Shown here: positions 42,517 through 53,003 of the stretch, piece by piece
Layout of the letters: every line of letters starts with the position of its first letter
Numbering within the stretch: position 1 is the stretch's first letter
Assembly: GCF_023555385.1 (NCBI RefSeq)
Contig: NZ_JAJSED010000001.1
Location: 682,001-746,000, forward strand
Length of the DNA: 64,000 bases
Origin: Guyparkeria hydrothermalis
GTDB lineage: Bacteria > Pseudomonadota > Gammaproteobacteria > Halothiobacillales > Halothiobacillaceae
Reading direction: 5' to 3'
Made by a program: the position numbers and the translations under genes
Notes under the pieces: generated by a model
The model's input: only the letters and a program-made list of their open reading frames with translations
The model's database searches: none
Told to the model about the DNA's origin: nothing

Positions 42517-44525
42517 ATCCACAACAACAGGCCGCCGTTCGGCACGTCGATACCCCGCTGCTGGTGCTGGCCGGCGCCGGTTCGGGCAAGACGCGCGTGA
42601 TCGTCGAGAAGATCGTTCACTTGATCGACGACAAGGGGCTGCCCGCCCGCGGCATCTGGGCGGTCACCTTCACCAACAAGGCGGCCCGCGAGATGGGCGA
42701 GCGCATCGGCCAGCGCCTACCCGCGGAGCGGCGGCGCGGACTGAACATCTCGACCTTCCATACCCTCGGCCTCAAGCTCATCCGCCGCGAGACCCGCACC
42801 CTCGGCCTGCGGCCGGGCTTCACGGTCCTGGACGCCGAGGATAGCCTCAACCTGATCAAGTCGCTGCTGCAGCAGAACGAGGCCGCCGCCGGCCTGCTCG
42901 AGCCCAAGGAAGCCCAGTGGACCATCTCGCAGTGGAAGAACGACCTGCTCACCCCGGAACAGGCAATGGCGGCGAGCGAAGACGAGGTGCAGGCCGCTGC
43001 CGCCTCGCTCTACAGCGACTATGCCCGGCAACTGACCGCCTGCAACGCGCTCGACTTCGATGACCTGATCAAGCGGCCCGTCGAGCTGCTGCGCGACGAC
43101 CCCGAGGCACGCGAACGCTGGCAGCGTCGCGTGCGCTACCTGCTGGTCGACGAATACCAGGACACCAACGCCAGCCAGTACGAACTGGTGCGTCTGCTGG
43201 TCGGGCCACTCGGCCGACTGACCGCGGTGGGCGATGACCACCAGTCGATCTACGCCTGGCGTGGTGCCCGTCCCGAGAACCTCTCGCATCTCGCACGCGA
43301 CTTCCCGCGGCTGGAGACCATCAAGCTCGAGCAGAACTACCGCTCGGTCAACACGGTGCTCACGGCGGCCAACCAGCTGATCGCCAACGACTCGACCACC
43401 CAACCGAAGAACCTCTGGAGCGCGGTTGGTCCGGGCGAGGAACATCGCGTGCTGGTGTGCGACACGGCCGACGACGAGGCCGAGCGCATCGCCACGGACA
43501 TCATCCACCGACATTTCAAGGATGCGACGCCCTACCGGCACTTCGCCATCCTGTTCCGTGGCAACCACCAGGCCCGCCTGCTCGAGCAGCAGCTGCGCAA
43601 GCTCTCGATCCCCTACCTGCTCACCGGCGGGCAATCGTTCTTCGAGCGTGCCGAGGTCAAGGACGCCATGGCCTACCTGCGGCTGATGGCGAATCCGTCG
43701 GACGATGCCGCGCTCTTGCGCATCATCAACACCCCGCGGCGCGGCATCGGCCCGACCACGCTCGAACGGCTCGGCCAGATCGCCCGCGAACGCCACACGC
43801 ACCTGGCCGAGGCGGCCCGCTCGATCACCGCGGAGCAGCGCCTCGACAACCGCGTCCATCACCAGCTGCTGCAGTTCCTCGACTGGCTTGACGCCACTCG
43901 CCGGCGCATGGACGAGGAACCGGCGGCCGACGCCATGCGCGCGCTGCTCGATGAAATCGACTACTTCGGCTACCTGCGCGAGCAGGAAAACACCGCCAAG
44001 GCCGCCGAACGGCGCTGGACCAACCTGCAGGACTGGCTCGAATGGACCGATCGCATCGGCACGGACAACGGCAGCGGCGAGACCCTGTCGCTGACCGAGC
44101 TGGTGCAGAAGATGAGTCTGCTGGGCATTCTCGAGCAGAAGACCCGCGACCAGGACGACGACGCCGTGCGCCTGCTGACCCTGCACGCGGCCAAGGGACT
44201 GGAATTCCCGCACGTGTATCTCTCGGGCATGGAGGAGGATCTCCTGCCTCACCAGGACTGCCAGGAGGAGGACCGGCTGGCCGAGGAACGCCGATTGTGC
44301 TTCGTCGGCATCACCCGCGCCCAGCGCAGTCTGACCTTCACGCTAACCAAGCGCCGGCGTCGCTACGGGCAGTGGCGCGACGTCCAGCCCAGCCGGTTCC
44401 TAGAGGAGATCGAGGCCGAGCTGTTGCGCTGGGAAGGCGTCGGGGTGCAGAAGAGCGAGGAGGAAAACCGCGCGACCGCGGCCGAGGCAATGAGTGCGAT
44501 CCGTGCCATGCTAGGAAAGTCGTGA
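42504..44525 (+). CDS. rep: ATP-dependent DNA helicase Rep (UvrD/Rep superfamily 1)
   Basis: 673 residues, E. coli Rep size, from ATG 42504, inside the end of the EamA gene. Motif I AGAGSGKT (23-30), the Q motif LNPQQQAAV, motif II VDEYQDTN, and motifs IV-VI including LLTLHAAKGLEFPHVYL and FVGITRAQRSL are all present. It translocates 3' to 5' and helps replication forks pass protein roadblocks. The N-terminus MQGLNPQQQ is the typical Rep start and distinguishes it from UvrD. Confidence 0.95.
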   Translation: MQGLNPQQQAAVRHVDTPLLVLAGAGSGKTRVIVEKIVHLIDDKGLPARGIWAVTFTNKAAREMGERIGQRLPAERRRGLNISTFHTLGLKLIRRETRTLGLRPGFTVLDAEDSLNLIKSLLQQNEAAAGLLEPKEAQWTISQWKNDLLTPEQAMAASEDEVQAAAASLYSDYARQLTACNALDFDDLIKRPVELLRDDPEARERWQRRVRYLLVDEYQDTNASQYELVRLLVGPLGRLTAVGDDHQSIYAWRGARPENLSHLARDFPRLETIKLEQNYRSVNTVLTAANQLIANDSTTQPKNLWSAVGPGEEHRVLVCDTADDEAERIATDIIHRHFKDATPYRHFAILFRGNHQARLLEQQLRKLSIPYLLTGGQSFFERAEVKDAMAYLRLMANPSDDAALLRIINTPRRGIGPTTLERLGQIARERHTHLAEAARSITAEQRLDNRVHHQLLQFLDWLDATRRRMDEEPAADAMRALLDEIDYFGYLREQENTAKAAERRWTNLQDWLEWTDRIGTDNGSGETLSLTELVQKMSLLGILEQKTRDQDDDAVRLLTLHAAKGLEFPHVYLSGMEEDLLPHQDCQEEDRLAEERRLCFVGITRAQRSLTFTLTKRRRRYGQWRDVQPSRFLEEIEAELLRWEGVGVQKSEEENRATAAEAMSAIRAMLGKS

Positions 44526-44535
44526 GCGGGGCCAC

Positions 44536-44554
44536 GAATAAACCGGATTTATTC
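44536..44554 (+). promoter_or_regulatory. Palindromic operator candidate upstream of the RND pump
   Basis: GAATAAA-CCGGA-TTTATTC (44536-44554), a perfect 7-bp inverted repeat in the short gap between rep and the RND membrane-fusion gene. It is AT-rich in a GC-rich region. A weak TATGCT -10 lies at 44593-44598. The form suits a dimeric repressor such as TetR or MarR, but no regulator gene is adjacent. Confidence 0.35.
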
Positions 44555-44671
44555 TGAATCAGCCCCCAACGCCAGGCCGAGCCACAGTTTGCTATGCTCG
44601 CAGGCGCTTCGCGCCCATTCGGCAGGCGTGTGCAGCCGGCTTTCGTCACCGAGAAGGACCGACCGATACCG

Positions 44672-45961
44672 ATGGCCAATCACTCCCCGACACCCCGTTC
44701 AGCACGTTCCTGGCTGCTTCGCCTGGTCCTGCCACTGGTCATCCTCGGACTGGCGATTGCCGTGTTCATGGCGCTCAAGGCCAGCCGGCCCGAACCGCCG
44801 CGCGCCGCTCCCGAGGAGCGGGCCTGGCTGATCGAGACCCAGGTGGTCGAACCCGTCCGCCGGCACCCGGTGCTCACGCTTTACGGCGAGGTGACCAACC
44901 CGGACCGATTAACCGTGCGCGCACCGCTCTCGGCACGGGTTGAATCCGTACCGGTCGAGGACGGCACCAATGTCGACAAGGGCACGCTGCTGGTCGCCCT
45001 CGACCCGCGCGACTTCCAGCCGGTGCTCGACCGGGCGCGGGCCAACCTGGCCGATCTCGATGCCCAGATCCGCCAGGAGCGCGCCAGCCACGAGACCGAC
45101 CAGAATGCCCTCGCCCTGGAGCGCGAGATCGTCGCGAACGCCCAGACCGCACTCAAGCGCAACCAGGACCTGCGCAAGCGCAACCTCGGCTCGCAGGCAG
45201 ACGTCGATGCCGCGCGCGACACGCTCAGTCAGGCCCGCCTGTCGCTCAACACCCGCCGCGAGCGCCTGGCGACCTTCGATGCCCGTCTGGCTGGACTGGA
45301 GGCCCGCCGTAACGCGGCAGCCGCCGATGTCGCCGCCGCCGAGCGCGATGTCGACCGCGCCCGCGTCGAAGCCCCCGCCGACGGGCTCGTTGGCCCGGTC
45401 GAGGTCACCGTCGGCGCACTGGTGAATAGCAATGCCGCCCTGCTCGACTTCTTCCCCCGCGACGGCTTCGAACTCCGCGCACTGATCCCTGCCGCCCGGG
45501 TTGACACCCTGGCCGGGTCACTGGCCTCGGGAAGCCCCCCGAGCGCCCACAGTCGCGAAGGAAACCGTACCCTGCACCTCGATCGGCTGGCCGGCGAGGC
45601 CAGTGGCGAGGGCGTCACGGGCCTGTTCGAATTCGACCAGCCGGACACCACACTGCGCGTCGGCCAGGTACTCACCATCGAGCTCGAACTGCCCGCCGTC
45701 GACAATGCGATCGCCATCCCCCGCAGCGCCCTCTACGGCAACGATCATCTCTACCGCATCCGCGACGGACGACTGAAGCGGGTCCGCGTGGAGCGCCTCG
45801 GCGCGGCCGGCGCAGGCACGCCCGAAGCCGACGGCAAACTGCTGGTACGCGCCGAGGCGCTTTCCGCCGGTGACCGGATCGCGACCACCCAGTTGCCGAA
45901 CGCGGTCGACGGACTCAAGGTGCGCTGGCAGGACGGGGCCGGCAAGGCGGCCGTCGAATGA
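44672..45961 (+). CDS. RND efflux membrane fusion protein (HlyD/AcrA-like)
   Basis: 429 residues from ATG 44672. An N-terminal membrane anchor (about 15-36, no lipobox) is followed by a lipoyl/barrel-sandwich part (about 65-105 and 225-250), a long coiled coil (about 110-215) and the beta-barrel/MP domains. It links the inner-membrane pump to an outer-membrane channel. It overlaps the permease gene by four bases (ATGA at 45958). No TolC-like gene is nearby, so an unlinked channel is presumably used. Confidence 0.9.
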   Translation: MANHSPTPRSARSWLLRLVLPLVILGLAIAVFMALKASRPEPPRAAPEERAWLIETQVVEPVRRHPVLTLYGEVTNPDRLTVRAPLSARVESVPVEDGTNVDKGTLLVALDPRDFQPVLDRARANLADLDAQIRQERASHETDQNALALEREIVANAQTALKRNQDLRKRNLGSQADVDAARDTLSQARLSLNTRRERLATFDARLAGLEARRNAAAADVAAAERDVDRARVEAPADGLVGPVEVTVGALVNSNAALLDFFPRDGFELRALIPAARVDTLAGSLASGSPPSAHSREGNRTLHLDRLAGEASGEGVTGLFEFDQPDTTLRVGQVLTIELELPAVDNAIAIPRSALYGNDHLYRIRDGRLKRVRVERLGAAGAGTPEADGKLLVRAEALSAGDRIATTQLPNAVDGLKVRWQDGAGKAAVE

Positions 45962-48900
45962 CGGACGGGGCGTCGCCGAGCCTGCTGGAACGTTTCGCGC
46001 GCCACCGGGTTGCCCCGCACCTGGTGATGCTGCTGATGGTGCTCGGCGGGCTGTTCGGCCTGTCACGGATGAACATCCAGTTCTTCCCAAACTTCGCCGT
46101 CGACGTGGTGACCGTGTCGGTGGTCTGGACCGGCGCCTCGGCGGAAGACATCGAACGCGGCATCACCGAGCCCCTCGAGGAACGGCTGCGCTCGGTGCCC
46201 AACGTGGACACGATGACCTCGACCTCCGCCCAGGGGATCTCGACCATCACCATCGAGTTCATCCAGGGCACCGACGCGGTGCTGGCGCTCAACGACGTGC
46301 GCGAACAGGTCGATACCTTCCGCAATTTCCCGGCCGACGCCGAAACGCCCCAGATCAGCCGCGTGCCCAAGTTCGACCCGGTCGGGCGACTGCTGGTGTA
46401 CGGCGAAGTCGACCGCGAGGCGCTACGCCACTGGGTCGACCGCTTCGAGCGCGAGCTGATCGACCGGGGCATCGACCGGATCGAGGTCAACGGCGTGCCC
46501 GAACAGCGGATCGCCATCGAGGTGCCCTCCGCCACGCTGGTCCAGCTGGGCCGTTCGCTGCCGCAGCTTTCCGAGTCGGTCAACGCCCTGTCGCGCGACG
46601 TGCCCGCCGGGGAGTTCGGCAGCGCGGACGGCGGGCGCGAACTGCGTGCCGTCGAGCAGCGTCGCCGGCCGATCGAGTTCGCTGACCTGTCGGTCATCAG
46701 CTCGCCACAGGCCCGGCTCGACCTGGAACAGATCGCCCAGATCCTCCTGGAGCCCCGCCGTGATTCGCTCCTCATGCGTCACGAGGGGAAGCCGGCTGCC
46801 GAACTGGTCCTGCAACGCGCCCAGCACGGCGACAGCCTCGAGTCGGCCGAGGCGCTGCAGCAATGGATCGACGACACCCGGCCGACCCTGCCGCCACAAC
46901 TCCAGCTCAAGGCCTACGACCAGTCCTGGCAGCTGATCCGCGACCGGATCAACCTGCTGGTCACCAATGGTGCCGGCGGCCTGATCCTGGTGCTCGTGCT
47001 GCTCTACCTGTTCCTGCCCGGGCGGGTGGCTTTCTGGGTCGCCGCGGGCATCCCGGCGGCCTTCCTCGCCGCCATGGCGATCCTGTGGCTGATCGGCGGC
47101 TCGATCAACATGATCTCGCTGTTCGCGCTGATCATGGCGCTCGGCGTGATCGTCGACGACGCGATCGTGGTCGGCGAGGATGCCGATGCCCACTTCCGGG
47201 CCGGCGAACCGGCACTGAGTGCCTCCGAGGGCGCCGCCCGACGCATGTTCTGGCCGGTCATGGCCTCGTCGCTGACCACCATCGCCGCCTTCATGCCACT
47301 GCTGGTGGTCGGCGGCACGATTGGGCAGATCCTGCGCGACATCCCGGTGGTGATGATCTGCGTGATCGCCGCGTCGCTGGTCGAGGCATTCCTGGTCCTG
47401 CCGGGCCACCTGCGTGGCGCCTTCAGCGGCCAGGATGCCGCCGGGGAGAAACGCGGCCGACTGGCCCGTTTCCGCGAGGGATTCGACCGTGGTTTCGACC
47501 ATTTCCGCGACCGGCATTTCCGTCACGCGGTGCGTTTCGCGATCGGCCACCGCGGGGTGACGCTGGCCGCTGCGGTGGCCTCGGTGATCCTCGCGGTCGG
47601 TCTGCTGGCCGGTGGGCGGGTCGGCTTTACCTTCTTCCCCACGCCCGAGTCGCAGATCGTCTATGCCAATGCCACCTTCGTCGCCGGCACCGACCGCGAG
47701 CGGATGGAGGCCTTCATGCACGAACTGGAGGAGAGCCTCGCCCGCACCGAGGAGGAGCTGGGCGAGCCGTTGATCCAGACGGCCATCACCCGACAGGGCA
47801 GCACCATCGGCGCCCAGAACGCCATCAAGGGCGACCAGCTCGGCTCGATGCTGATCGAGCTGGTGCCCCCGGACGACCGGCAGACGCGCAACGCCGAATT
47901 CATCCGGGTCTGGAAGGAGAACACCGCCGTGCCGCCGGGCATGGAGAACTTCTCGATCAGTTCCCGCCAGGGCGGACCGCCGGGGGCCGATCTCACCGTG
48001 CGGCTCAAGGGCAGCACCACCGAGAATCTTAAGGACGCGGCCGTCTCGCTGGCCGAGACGCTCAAGAGCCTGCCCGGCGTCGTCGACGTCAGCGACGACC
48101 TGCCCTACGGCCGGCAACAGATCACCTTCTCGGTCAATGCCCAGGGGCGTGCGTTGGGCCTGACCACGGAAGAAGTCGGCCGTCAGTTGCGCGCGGCCTA
48201 CGACGGCGCGCTAAGCCAGATCTTCCAGTCGGGCCCCGACGAGGTGGAGGTGCGCGTCATGCTGCCGCGAGAGGAACGCCGGCATATCGCCTCGCTCGAC
48301 GACATCAGCCTCCGCACCGATGACGGCGCGTTCGTGCCGATACGTCAGGTGGTGGACTTCGGCTCGCAGCGCGGCTTCGAGGCGATCCGGCACGCCGAGG
48401 GCAAACGGGCCGTGGAGGTTTCCGCGGAGATCAACCGCGACCTGACCAGCGCCGAAACCCTGCGCTCGGCACTCCAGTCGGACACCCTGCCGGCCCTGGC
48501 CAGCCGCTTCGGTCTCGACTACAGCTTCGAGGGCCGCCAGGCCGACCAGCGCGAGACCATGGCCGATATGAAGTTCGGCCTCTACCTCGGCCTGGCGCTG
48601 ATGTACGTGGTGCTGGTGTGGGTGTTCTCGGCCTGGACCATGCCGTTCATCGTCATGACCGTGATCCCGTTCGGCCTGGTCGGCGCGATTGCCGGCCACT
48701 GGCTGATGGACATCGAACTGACCATCCTTTCTCTGTTCGGCCTGTTCGGCCTGTCGGGGATCGTGGTCAACAACGCCATCATCCTGGTCGCCTTCTATCG
48801 CGACCAGCTGGCCGCCGGCCTCGCGCCCGACGCGGCGCTCGAACAGGCGGCCGTGCAGCGGCTGCGTGCCGTGATGCTCACCTCGCTGACCACCATCGGC

Positions 48901-49083
48901 GGGCTGACGCCGCTGCTGTTCGAGACGTCCTTGCAGGCGCAATTCCTGATCCCGATGGCCACCTCGATCGCCTTCGGGCTTGGTTACTCCACCCTGCTGG
49001 TGCTGTTCGTGGTCCCCGCCCTGCTCTCGCTGCGCGAGAGCGTCCACCAGCGAGTTGCCCCGGGTTCGGTCGCCGCTGCTTGA
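45958..49083 (+). CDS. RND efflux permease (AcrB/MdtC-like)
   Basis: 1041 residues with 12 predicted transmembrane helices in two repeats and two large periplasmic porter domains. The proton-relay pair D400-D401 is in ALGVIVDDAIVV (TM4). The opening RHRVAPHLVMLLMVLGGLFG and the hydrophobic ending are typical. It exports drugs, lipophilic compounds or other small molecules in exchange for protons. The substrate is unknown; it resembles the HAE/MdtBC branch more than the metal CusA branch, since no metal-site Met cluster was noticed. Confidence 0.93.
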   Translation: MTDGASPSLLERFARHRVAPHLVMLLMVLGGLFGLSRMNIQFFPNFAVDVVTVSVVWTGASAEDIERGITEPLEERLRSVPNVDTMTSTSAQGISTITIEFIQGTDAVLALNDVREQVDTFRNFPADAETPQISRVPKFDPVGRLLVYGEVDREALRHWVDRFERELIDRGIDRIEVNGVPEQRIAIEVPSATLVQLGRSLPQLSESVNALSRDVPAGEFGSADGGRELRAVEQRRRPIEFADLSVISSPQARLDLEQIAQILLEPRRDSLLMRHEGKPAAELVLQRAQHGDSLESAEALQQWIDDTRPTLPPQLQLKAYDQSWQLIRDRINLLVTNGAGGLILVLVLLYLFLPGRVAFWVAAGIPAAFLAAMAILWLIGGSINMISLFALIMALGVIVDDAIVVGEDADAHFRAGEPALSASEGAARRMFWPVMASSLTTIAAFMPLLVVGGTIGQILRDIPVVMICVIAASLVEAFLVLPGHLRGAFSGQDAAGEKRGRLARFREGFDRGFDHFRDRHFRHAVRFAIGHRGVTLAAAVASVILAVGLLAGGRVGFTFFPTPESQIVYANATFVAGTDRERMEAFMHELEESLARTEEELGEPLIQTAITRQGSTIGAQNAIKGDQLGSMLIELVPPDDRQTRNAEFIRVWKENTAVPPGMENFSISSRQGGPPGADLTVRLKGSTTENLKDAAVSLAETLKSLPGVVDVSDDLPYGRQQITFSVNAQGRALGLTTEEVGRQLRAAYDGALSQIFQSGPDEVEVRVMLPREERRHIASLDDISLRTDDGAFVPIRQVVDFGSQRGFEAIRHAEGKRAVEVSAEINRDLTSAETLRSALQSDTLPALASRFGLDYSFEGRQADQRETMADMKFGLYLGLALMYVVLVWVFSAWTMPFIVMTVIPFGLVGAIAGHWLMDIELTILSLFGLFGLSGIVVNNAIILVAFYRDQLAAGLAPDAALEQAAVQRLRAVMLTSLTTIGGLTPLLFETSLQAQFLIPMATSIAFGLGYSTLLVLFVVPALLSLRESVHQRVAPGSVAAA

Positions 49084-49093
49084 CGGGCTCGTC

Positions 49094-49813
49094 TCAGAGC
49101 AGCACCAATAGCTCGCGCACGCCGAGGTGGCCCTCCGGGGCGACCCGGTCCTGGCACAGCGCACTGAACAACTCGGCGGTACCCAGCGCATCGACCAGCG
49201 CGTGATGGGCGTGGTAGCGCGGCAGGTGGTATCGGTTGCGCAGCGAGTCCAGTCGCAGTTCGCCCGGCCCATGATGCAGGTGACGACGCTCGAAGCCACG
49301 ACGCGCAAGTTGCAGTGTGTCGATTACCGGCACCACCGGCACCGCGCCGAAGTGTCGTCGGCAGGCCGCACTGAGAAAGGCGATCTCGAAACGGGCGTTG
49401 TGCGCCACCAGCACCCGGCCGCTCATTGCCTCGAGCACCTCGGCCAACACCTCGCGTTCCGGCCGGCCGGTGGCGGCCCGGTCGTCGGTAATGCGGTGGA
49501 TGACCGCGCTGGCCTCGGGGATCGCCATGTCGGGGCGGATCAGGCCGTGTTCGGCGGTCGACAGATCGATGGTTGGCCCGCGCATCACCACGAAGCCGGC
49601 ACTCAGCAACCGGTCGTTACGCGGATCGAGACCGGTGGTCTCGAAGTCGAGCACCACGTACTCGCTCTCGGTCCAGTCGGTATCCAGGTCGGGCAACGGG
49701 CAGTCGAGCAGCGCGGCGAGCGGCGAACCGTCCCCGGCGAGCGCCCGCTGACGCCGCCGGCGCCACTTGAGCCAGGTCGCATGCGGGAACCAGGACAGGC
49801 GAACCAGCGCCAT
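49094..49813 (-). CDS. DEDDh-family 3'-5' exonuclease (DnaQ-like), paralog of the gene at 1-210
   Basis: 239 residues. ExoI VLDFETTG (D56, E58), ExoII around VAHNARFEIAFL, and ExoIII with HHALVDALGTAEL (the DEDDh His and final Asp) are all present, so it should be catalytically intact. It begins one base after the stop of the DUF294 gene (TGAGATG), the same order as at the left edge of the window. An accessory polymerase-proofreading-like or RNA-processing nuclease is the usual guess, but no specific role is known. Confidence 0.9.
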   Translation of the reverse strand: MALVRLSWFPHATWLKWRRRRQRALAGDGSPLAALLDCPLPDLDTDWTESEYVVLDFETTGLDPRNDRLLSAGFVVMRGPTIDLSTAEHGLIRPDMAIPEASAVIHRITDDRAATGRPEREVLAEVLEAMSGRVLVAHNARFEIAFLSAACRRHFGAVPVVPVIDTLQLARRGFERRHLHHGPGELRLDSLRNRYHLPRYHAHHALVDALGTAELFSALCQDRVAPEGHLGVRELLVLL

Positions 49814-49814
49814 C

Positions 49815-51671
49815 TCAGCGGGTTCCGGTGACGTCGAAGTGCGTCTTCAGCCAGCGCTGGTGATCGTCGACCACGCGGAAGGCATCACGCAGGTGATCGC
49901 GCTCCAGTCCCGACAGGGAGGCCGGATCGAGCCGGTTGTCGAGCGGCTCGCCGCGACGCACCTGACCGGCCTGGTGCCGGGCGCGCAGCACATAGAAGAA
50001 ACGCCAGGCATCCACGAGCTCACCGGCGGCTTCCGATGACAGTCCTCCGGCGCGCGCCGCCGCCTCCAGCCGACGGACCGTGTGCAACTCGGCCAACCCC
50101 AGGGCCACCGCATGCAGCCGGGCAATATCGGCGATCGGCAACAGCCCGTAGTGCTTGAGATCGAGCCGCTCGTCGTGCTGTTCGTCGTCGACCACCACCA
50201 GCCGGCGGAAGAAGCCCAGTGGCATGCGCACGGCCAGCGCGTTGTGCGCCAGCGCCCGCTGGAAGACCGTGTTGCGGCGGGCCTGCGGGCGCACCTCGTC
50301 CCAGATCGCTTCGAGCAGCGCCTCATCACCGGCGACGACGCGCATGTCGATGAAGTTGGTCGTCAGCATCACCGAGTGCGGCTCGGGCTGCTCGATCCAG
50401 TCACGGAATTTCGCCTGCCAGCCGGTCACGGACAGCCGCCAGTCGTCGGTGGTCGCCATGGTCTCGCCGGGGCACGGGGTAATGCCCGCCTCGGCCAGCC
50501 CGTCGCTGACGAAGCGCGCCATCCGCTCGAACCACTCGCCGTGGCGCGCCGGCTCGAAGGCATCGTCAAGGATCAACGCGCTGTCCTGGTCGGTCAGTGC
50601 CGTCTGTTCGCGGCGTCCCTGGCTGCCGAGCGCCGCCCAGGCCCAGGGCACGGGCGCCGGGCCGAGCTCGGCCTCGGCCAGCTCGGTGAGCCGGCGGGTC
50701 ATGGCGTCGGTGACGGTCACCATCGCCTCGCCCAGCGGCTCGGCGTCGGCGCCCATGCTCACCAGCTGCAGTTCGAGATCCGGCAGACGCGCACCAACGC
50801 GGGCGACCGCCTCGACGTCCTCGGCCGCGAGCGCATCACGTACCAGGTGGATCGCGTGCGTCCCCTGGTGGCGCAGCAGGTCCGAGGTCGAGAGGATGCC
50901 GACCAGCTCGCCTCCCTCGGCAAGTACCGGCAGGTGATGGATGTTGTGACGCGAGAAACGCAGGGAGGCCTCGAAGGCGGGGGCCTCGGGGCCGATGGTC
51001 ACGAGGCGGTCGGTCATGATCGCGCGCAGCGGCTCGTCGACCGAACGCCCGGCGGCCACGCAGCGCCGGCGCAGATCGCGGTCGGTGACCAGCCCGACCA
51101 GCCGACCGCCCTCGACCAGCAGCAGTGCCGAAACCTGCTCCTCGCTCATCAGCGCCGCGCCCTCGCGGATGGCAGTCTCCGGACTCGTGCTGACCGGCTC
51201 ACGCCGCAACAACGAACCGACCGTGGTTGCCATCAGCGCCTCGACACGACCGCCCTGCGCCAGCTCGGTCAGTGCCCGTTCGAGCCGTTCGCGGCGCGAG
51301 CGCTCGAAGCGCCAGGCAAAGGCCGGATAGTCCTGCATCAGCGCCTCGAACACCGACTCGGGCAGGTGGTAGAACAGGCTGTCCTCGATCACGGCGAGCT
51401 GCATGTCGCCGGCCGCGTCCTCGGTGGCGTGATAGAGATCGCCCTCGCCGAGCTTCTCCTGCAGCGCGCCCTGCGAGTCGCGCACGGTCACCGCCCCGCT
51501 GCGCACGATCCAAAGACCCGGCCCGGCATCATCCGGCGGGAACGGCCGACCACGGCGCAGATAGCGCACGACCAGGCGCCGCGGCAGGACGTCCAGCGAC
51601 GACGCCGGCAGCTCGGCGAAGGCCGGCAGCCCGGCGATGAAATCCCGTATTTCCCAGAGTTCCGCAGCCAT
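49815..51671 (-). CDS. cNMP-binding / CBS-pair / DUF294 signalling protein, second copy
   Basis: 618 residues with the same domain order as the gene at 210-2108: cNMP-binding fold (about 15-135), CBS pair (about 150-270), nucleotidyltransferase-like DUF294 with G349-S350 and TDQDSALIL (D361, D363), then the helical C-terminus. The GSQGRREQT segment is closer to the family consensus than in copy 1, so this may be the ancestral-type copy. It is followed by the exonuclease and preceded 28 bases upstream by the epimerase gene on the same strand. Confidence 0.88.
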   Translation of the reverse strand: MAAELWEIRDFIAGLPAFAELPASSLDVLPRRLVVRYLRRGRPFPPDDAGPGLWIVRSGAVTVRDSQGALQEKLGEGDLYHATEDAAGDMQLAVIEDSLFYHLPESVFEALMQDYPAFAWRFERSRRERLERALTELAQGGRVEALMATTVGSLLRREPVSTSPETAIREGAALMSEEQVSALLLVEGGRLVGLVTDRDLRRRCVAAGRSVDEPLRAIMTDRLVTIGPEAPAFEASLRFSRHNIHHLPVLAEGGELVGILSTSDLLRHQGTHAIHLVRDALAAEDVEAVARVGARLPDLELQLVSMGADAEPLGEAMVTVTDAMTRRLTELAEAELGPAPVPWAWAALGSQGRREQTALTDQDSALILDDAFEPARHGEWFERMARFVSDGLAEAGITPCPGETMATTDDWRLSVTGWQAKFRDWIEQPEPHSVMLTTNFIDMRVVAGDEALLEAIWDEVRPQARRNTVFQRALAHNALAVRMPLGFFRRLVVVDDEQHDERLDLKHYGLLPIADIARLHAVALGLAELHTVRRLEAAARAGGLSSEAAGELVDAWRFFYVLRARHQAGQVRRGEPLDNRLDPASLSGLERDHLRDAFRVVDDHQRWLKTHFDVTGTR

Positions 51672-51699
51672 GTCTCGGCTCCCTGCCGTCCGCGACGGC

Positions 51700-52707
51700 T
51701 CAGCGCTCGTAGTAGTCCCGGTACCAGGCGACGAAGCGGGCGACGCCCTCCTCGACCGGCGTGCTCGGCGCGTAGCCGACGTCCGTTTTCAGGTCCTCGA
51801 CGTCGGCGTAGGTATCCGGCACGTCGCCCGGCTGCATCGGCAGCAGGTTGAGCTCGGCCTTCTTGCCGACGGCCTGTTCGATCAGCTCGATGTAGCGCAA
51901 CAGCTCGACCGGCCGGTGGCTGCCGATGTTGTACACCCGCCAGGGGGCGAACGAGGTGCCGGAATCCGGCGCGGCGGCGTCCCAGTCGTCATTGGCTTCG
52001 GCGACGTGGTCGAGCGTGCGGATCACGCCCTCGACGATATCGTCGATATAGGTGAAGTCGCGCCGGTGATGGCCGTAGTTATAAACGTCGATCGGCTCGC
52101 CGGCGAGGATGTTCCTGGTGAACTTGAACAGCGCCATGTCCGGCCGGCCCCAGGGGCCGTAGACCGTGAAGAAGCGCAGGCCCGTGGTCGGCAGGTCGTA
52201 AAGCGAGGCGTAGGTGTGCGCCATCAGCTCGTTGGCCTTCTTGGTGGCCGCGTACAGCGAGAGCGGGTGGTCGACGTTGTGGTGCACCGAGAACGGCATC
52301 TCGCTGTTCGCCCCATACACCGAGCTCGACGAGGCGTACACCAGGTGGCCGACGTCGTTGTGACGGCAGCCCTCGAGGATGTTGGTGAAGCCCACCAGGT
52401 TGCTGTCGATGTAGGCGTGCGGATTTTCCAGCGAGTAACGCACCCCGGCCTGGGCGGCCAGATGCACCACGCGATCGGGCTTCACCCGCTCGAACAACTC
52501 GGCCATGCCCTCGCGGTCGGCCACGTCCAGTTTCTCGAAGGAAAAGCCCTCCTGTCCGGTCAGGCGCGCCAGTCGCGCTTCCTTGAGGCTGACCTCGTAG
52601 TAGTCGTTGAGGTTGTCCAGGCCGACGACCGTGTCGCCGCGCTCGAGCAATCGCGCCGACAGCGCCGAGCCGATGAAACCGGCCGCGCCGGTAACCAGTA
52701 TCCGCAT
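51700..52707 (-). CDS. NAD-dependent sugar epimerase (UDP-glucuronate 4-epimerase-like)
   Basis: 335 residues from ATG 52707 with GGGAGAA upstream. It is an extended short-chain dehydrogenase: NAD motif TGAAGFIG (6-13), the Ser/Thr region YASSSSVYG, and catalytic Y152-xxx-K156 in [10 protein letters not shown]. The ending and the RYSLENP and [11 protein letters not shown] segments are characteristic of the CapI/LspL UDP-glucuronate 4-epimerases, which make UDP-galacturonate for surface polysaccharides. No glycan cluster surrounds it. Confidence 0.88.
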   Translation of the reverse strand: MRILVTGAAGFIGSALSARLLERGDTVVGLDNLNDYYEVSLKEARLARLTGQEGFSFEKLDVADREGMAELFERVKPDRVVHLAAQAGVRYSLENPHAYIDSNLVGFTNILEGCRHNDVGHLVYASSSSVYGANSEMPFSVHHNVDHPLSLYAATKKANELMAHTYASLYDLPTTGLRFFTVYGPWGRPDMALFKFTRNILAGEPIDVYNYGHHRRDFTYIDDIVEGVIRTLDHVAEANDDWDAAAPDSGTSFAPWRVYNIGSHRPVELLRYIELIEQAVGKKAELNLLPMQPGDVPDTYADVEDLKTDVGYAPSTPVEEGVARFVAWYRDYYER

Positions 52708-53003
52708 GGGTTCTCCCGTGAAGTGTTTTGTATAAGCCTGGCGGGTGGCCCGCGGGGTCGCGGGCACGCGTCTGTGGTCGATTATGCCTGCCGCGACCAC
52801 CCCCTCCAACCGCGCCCCCGACCCGATTCGCCCCTCTCGGTCACGAGGATTGGATCCACCCCGATTCGGGGCCACTTTTTGCTCACCCCCAAGGCTGGGC
52901 AGACAAAATTTTTTTTCACGGGTCGTGAGTTTTTTTGATGAGCCGGCCGCGGAGAGGCGGACATCCGAGTGCGGACGCGGACTTGCCGGTTTTGCCCCCG
53001 AGT

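Noticed and set aside
52908-52935. T tract, short TCACG/CGTGA hairpin and second T tract, resembling a terminator
   Set aside because: Stem of only five pairs, and no plus-strand gene ends upstream of it.
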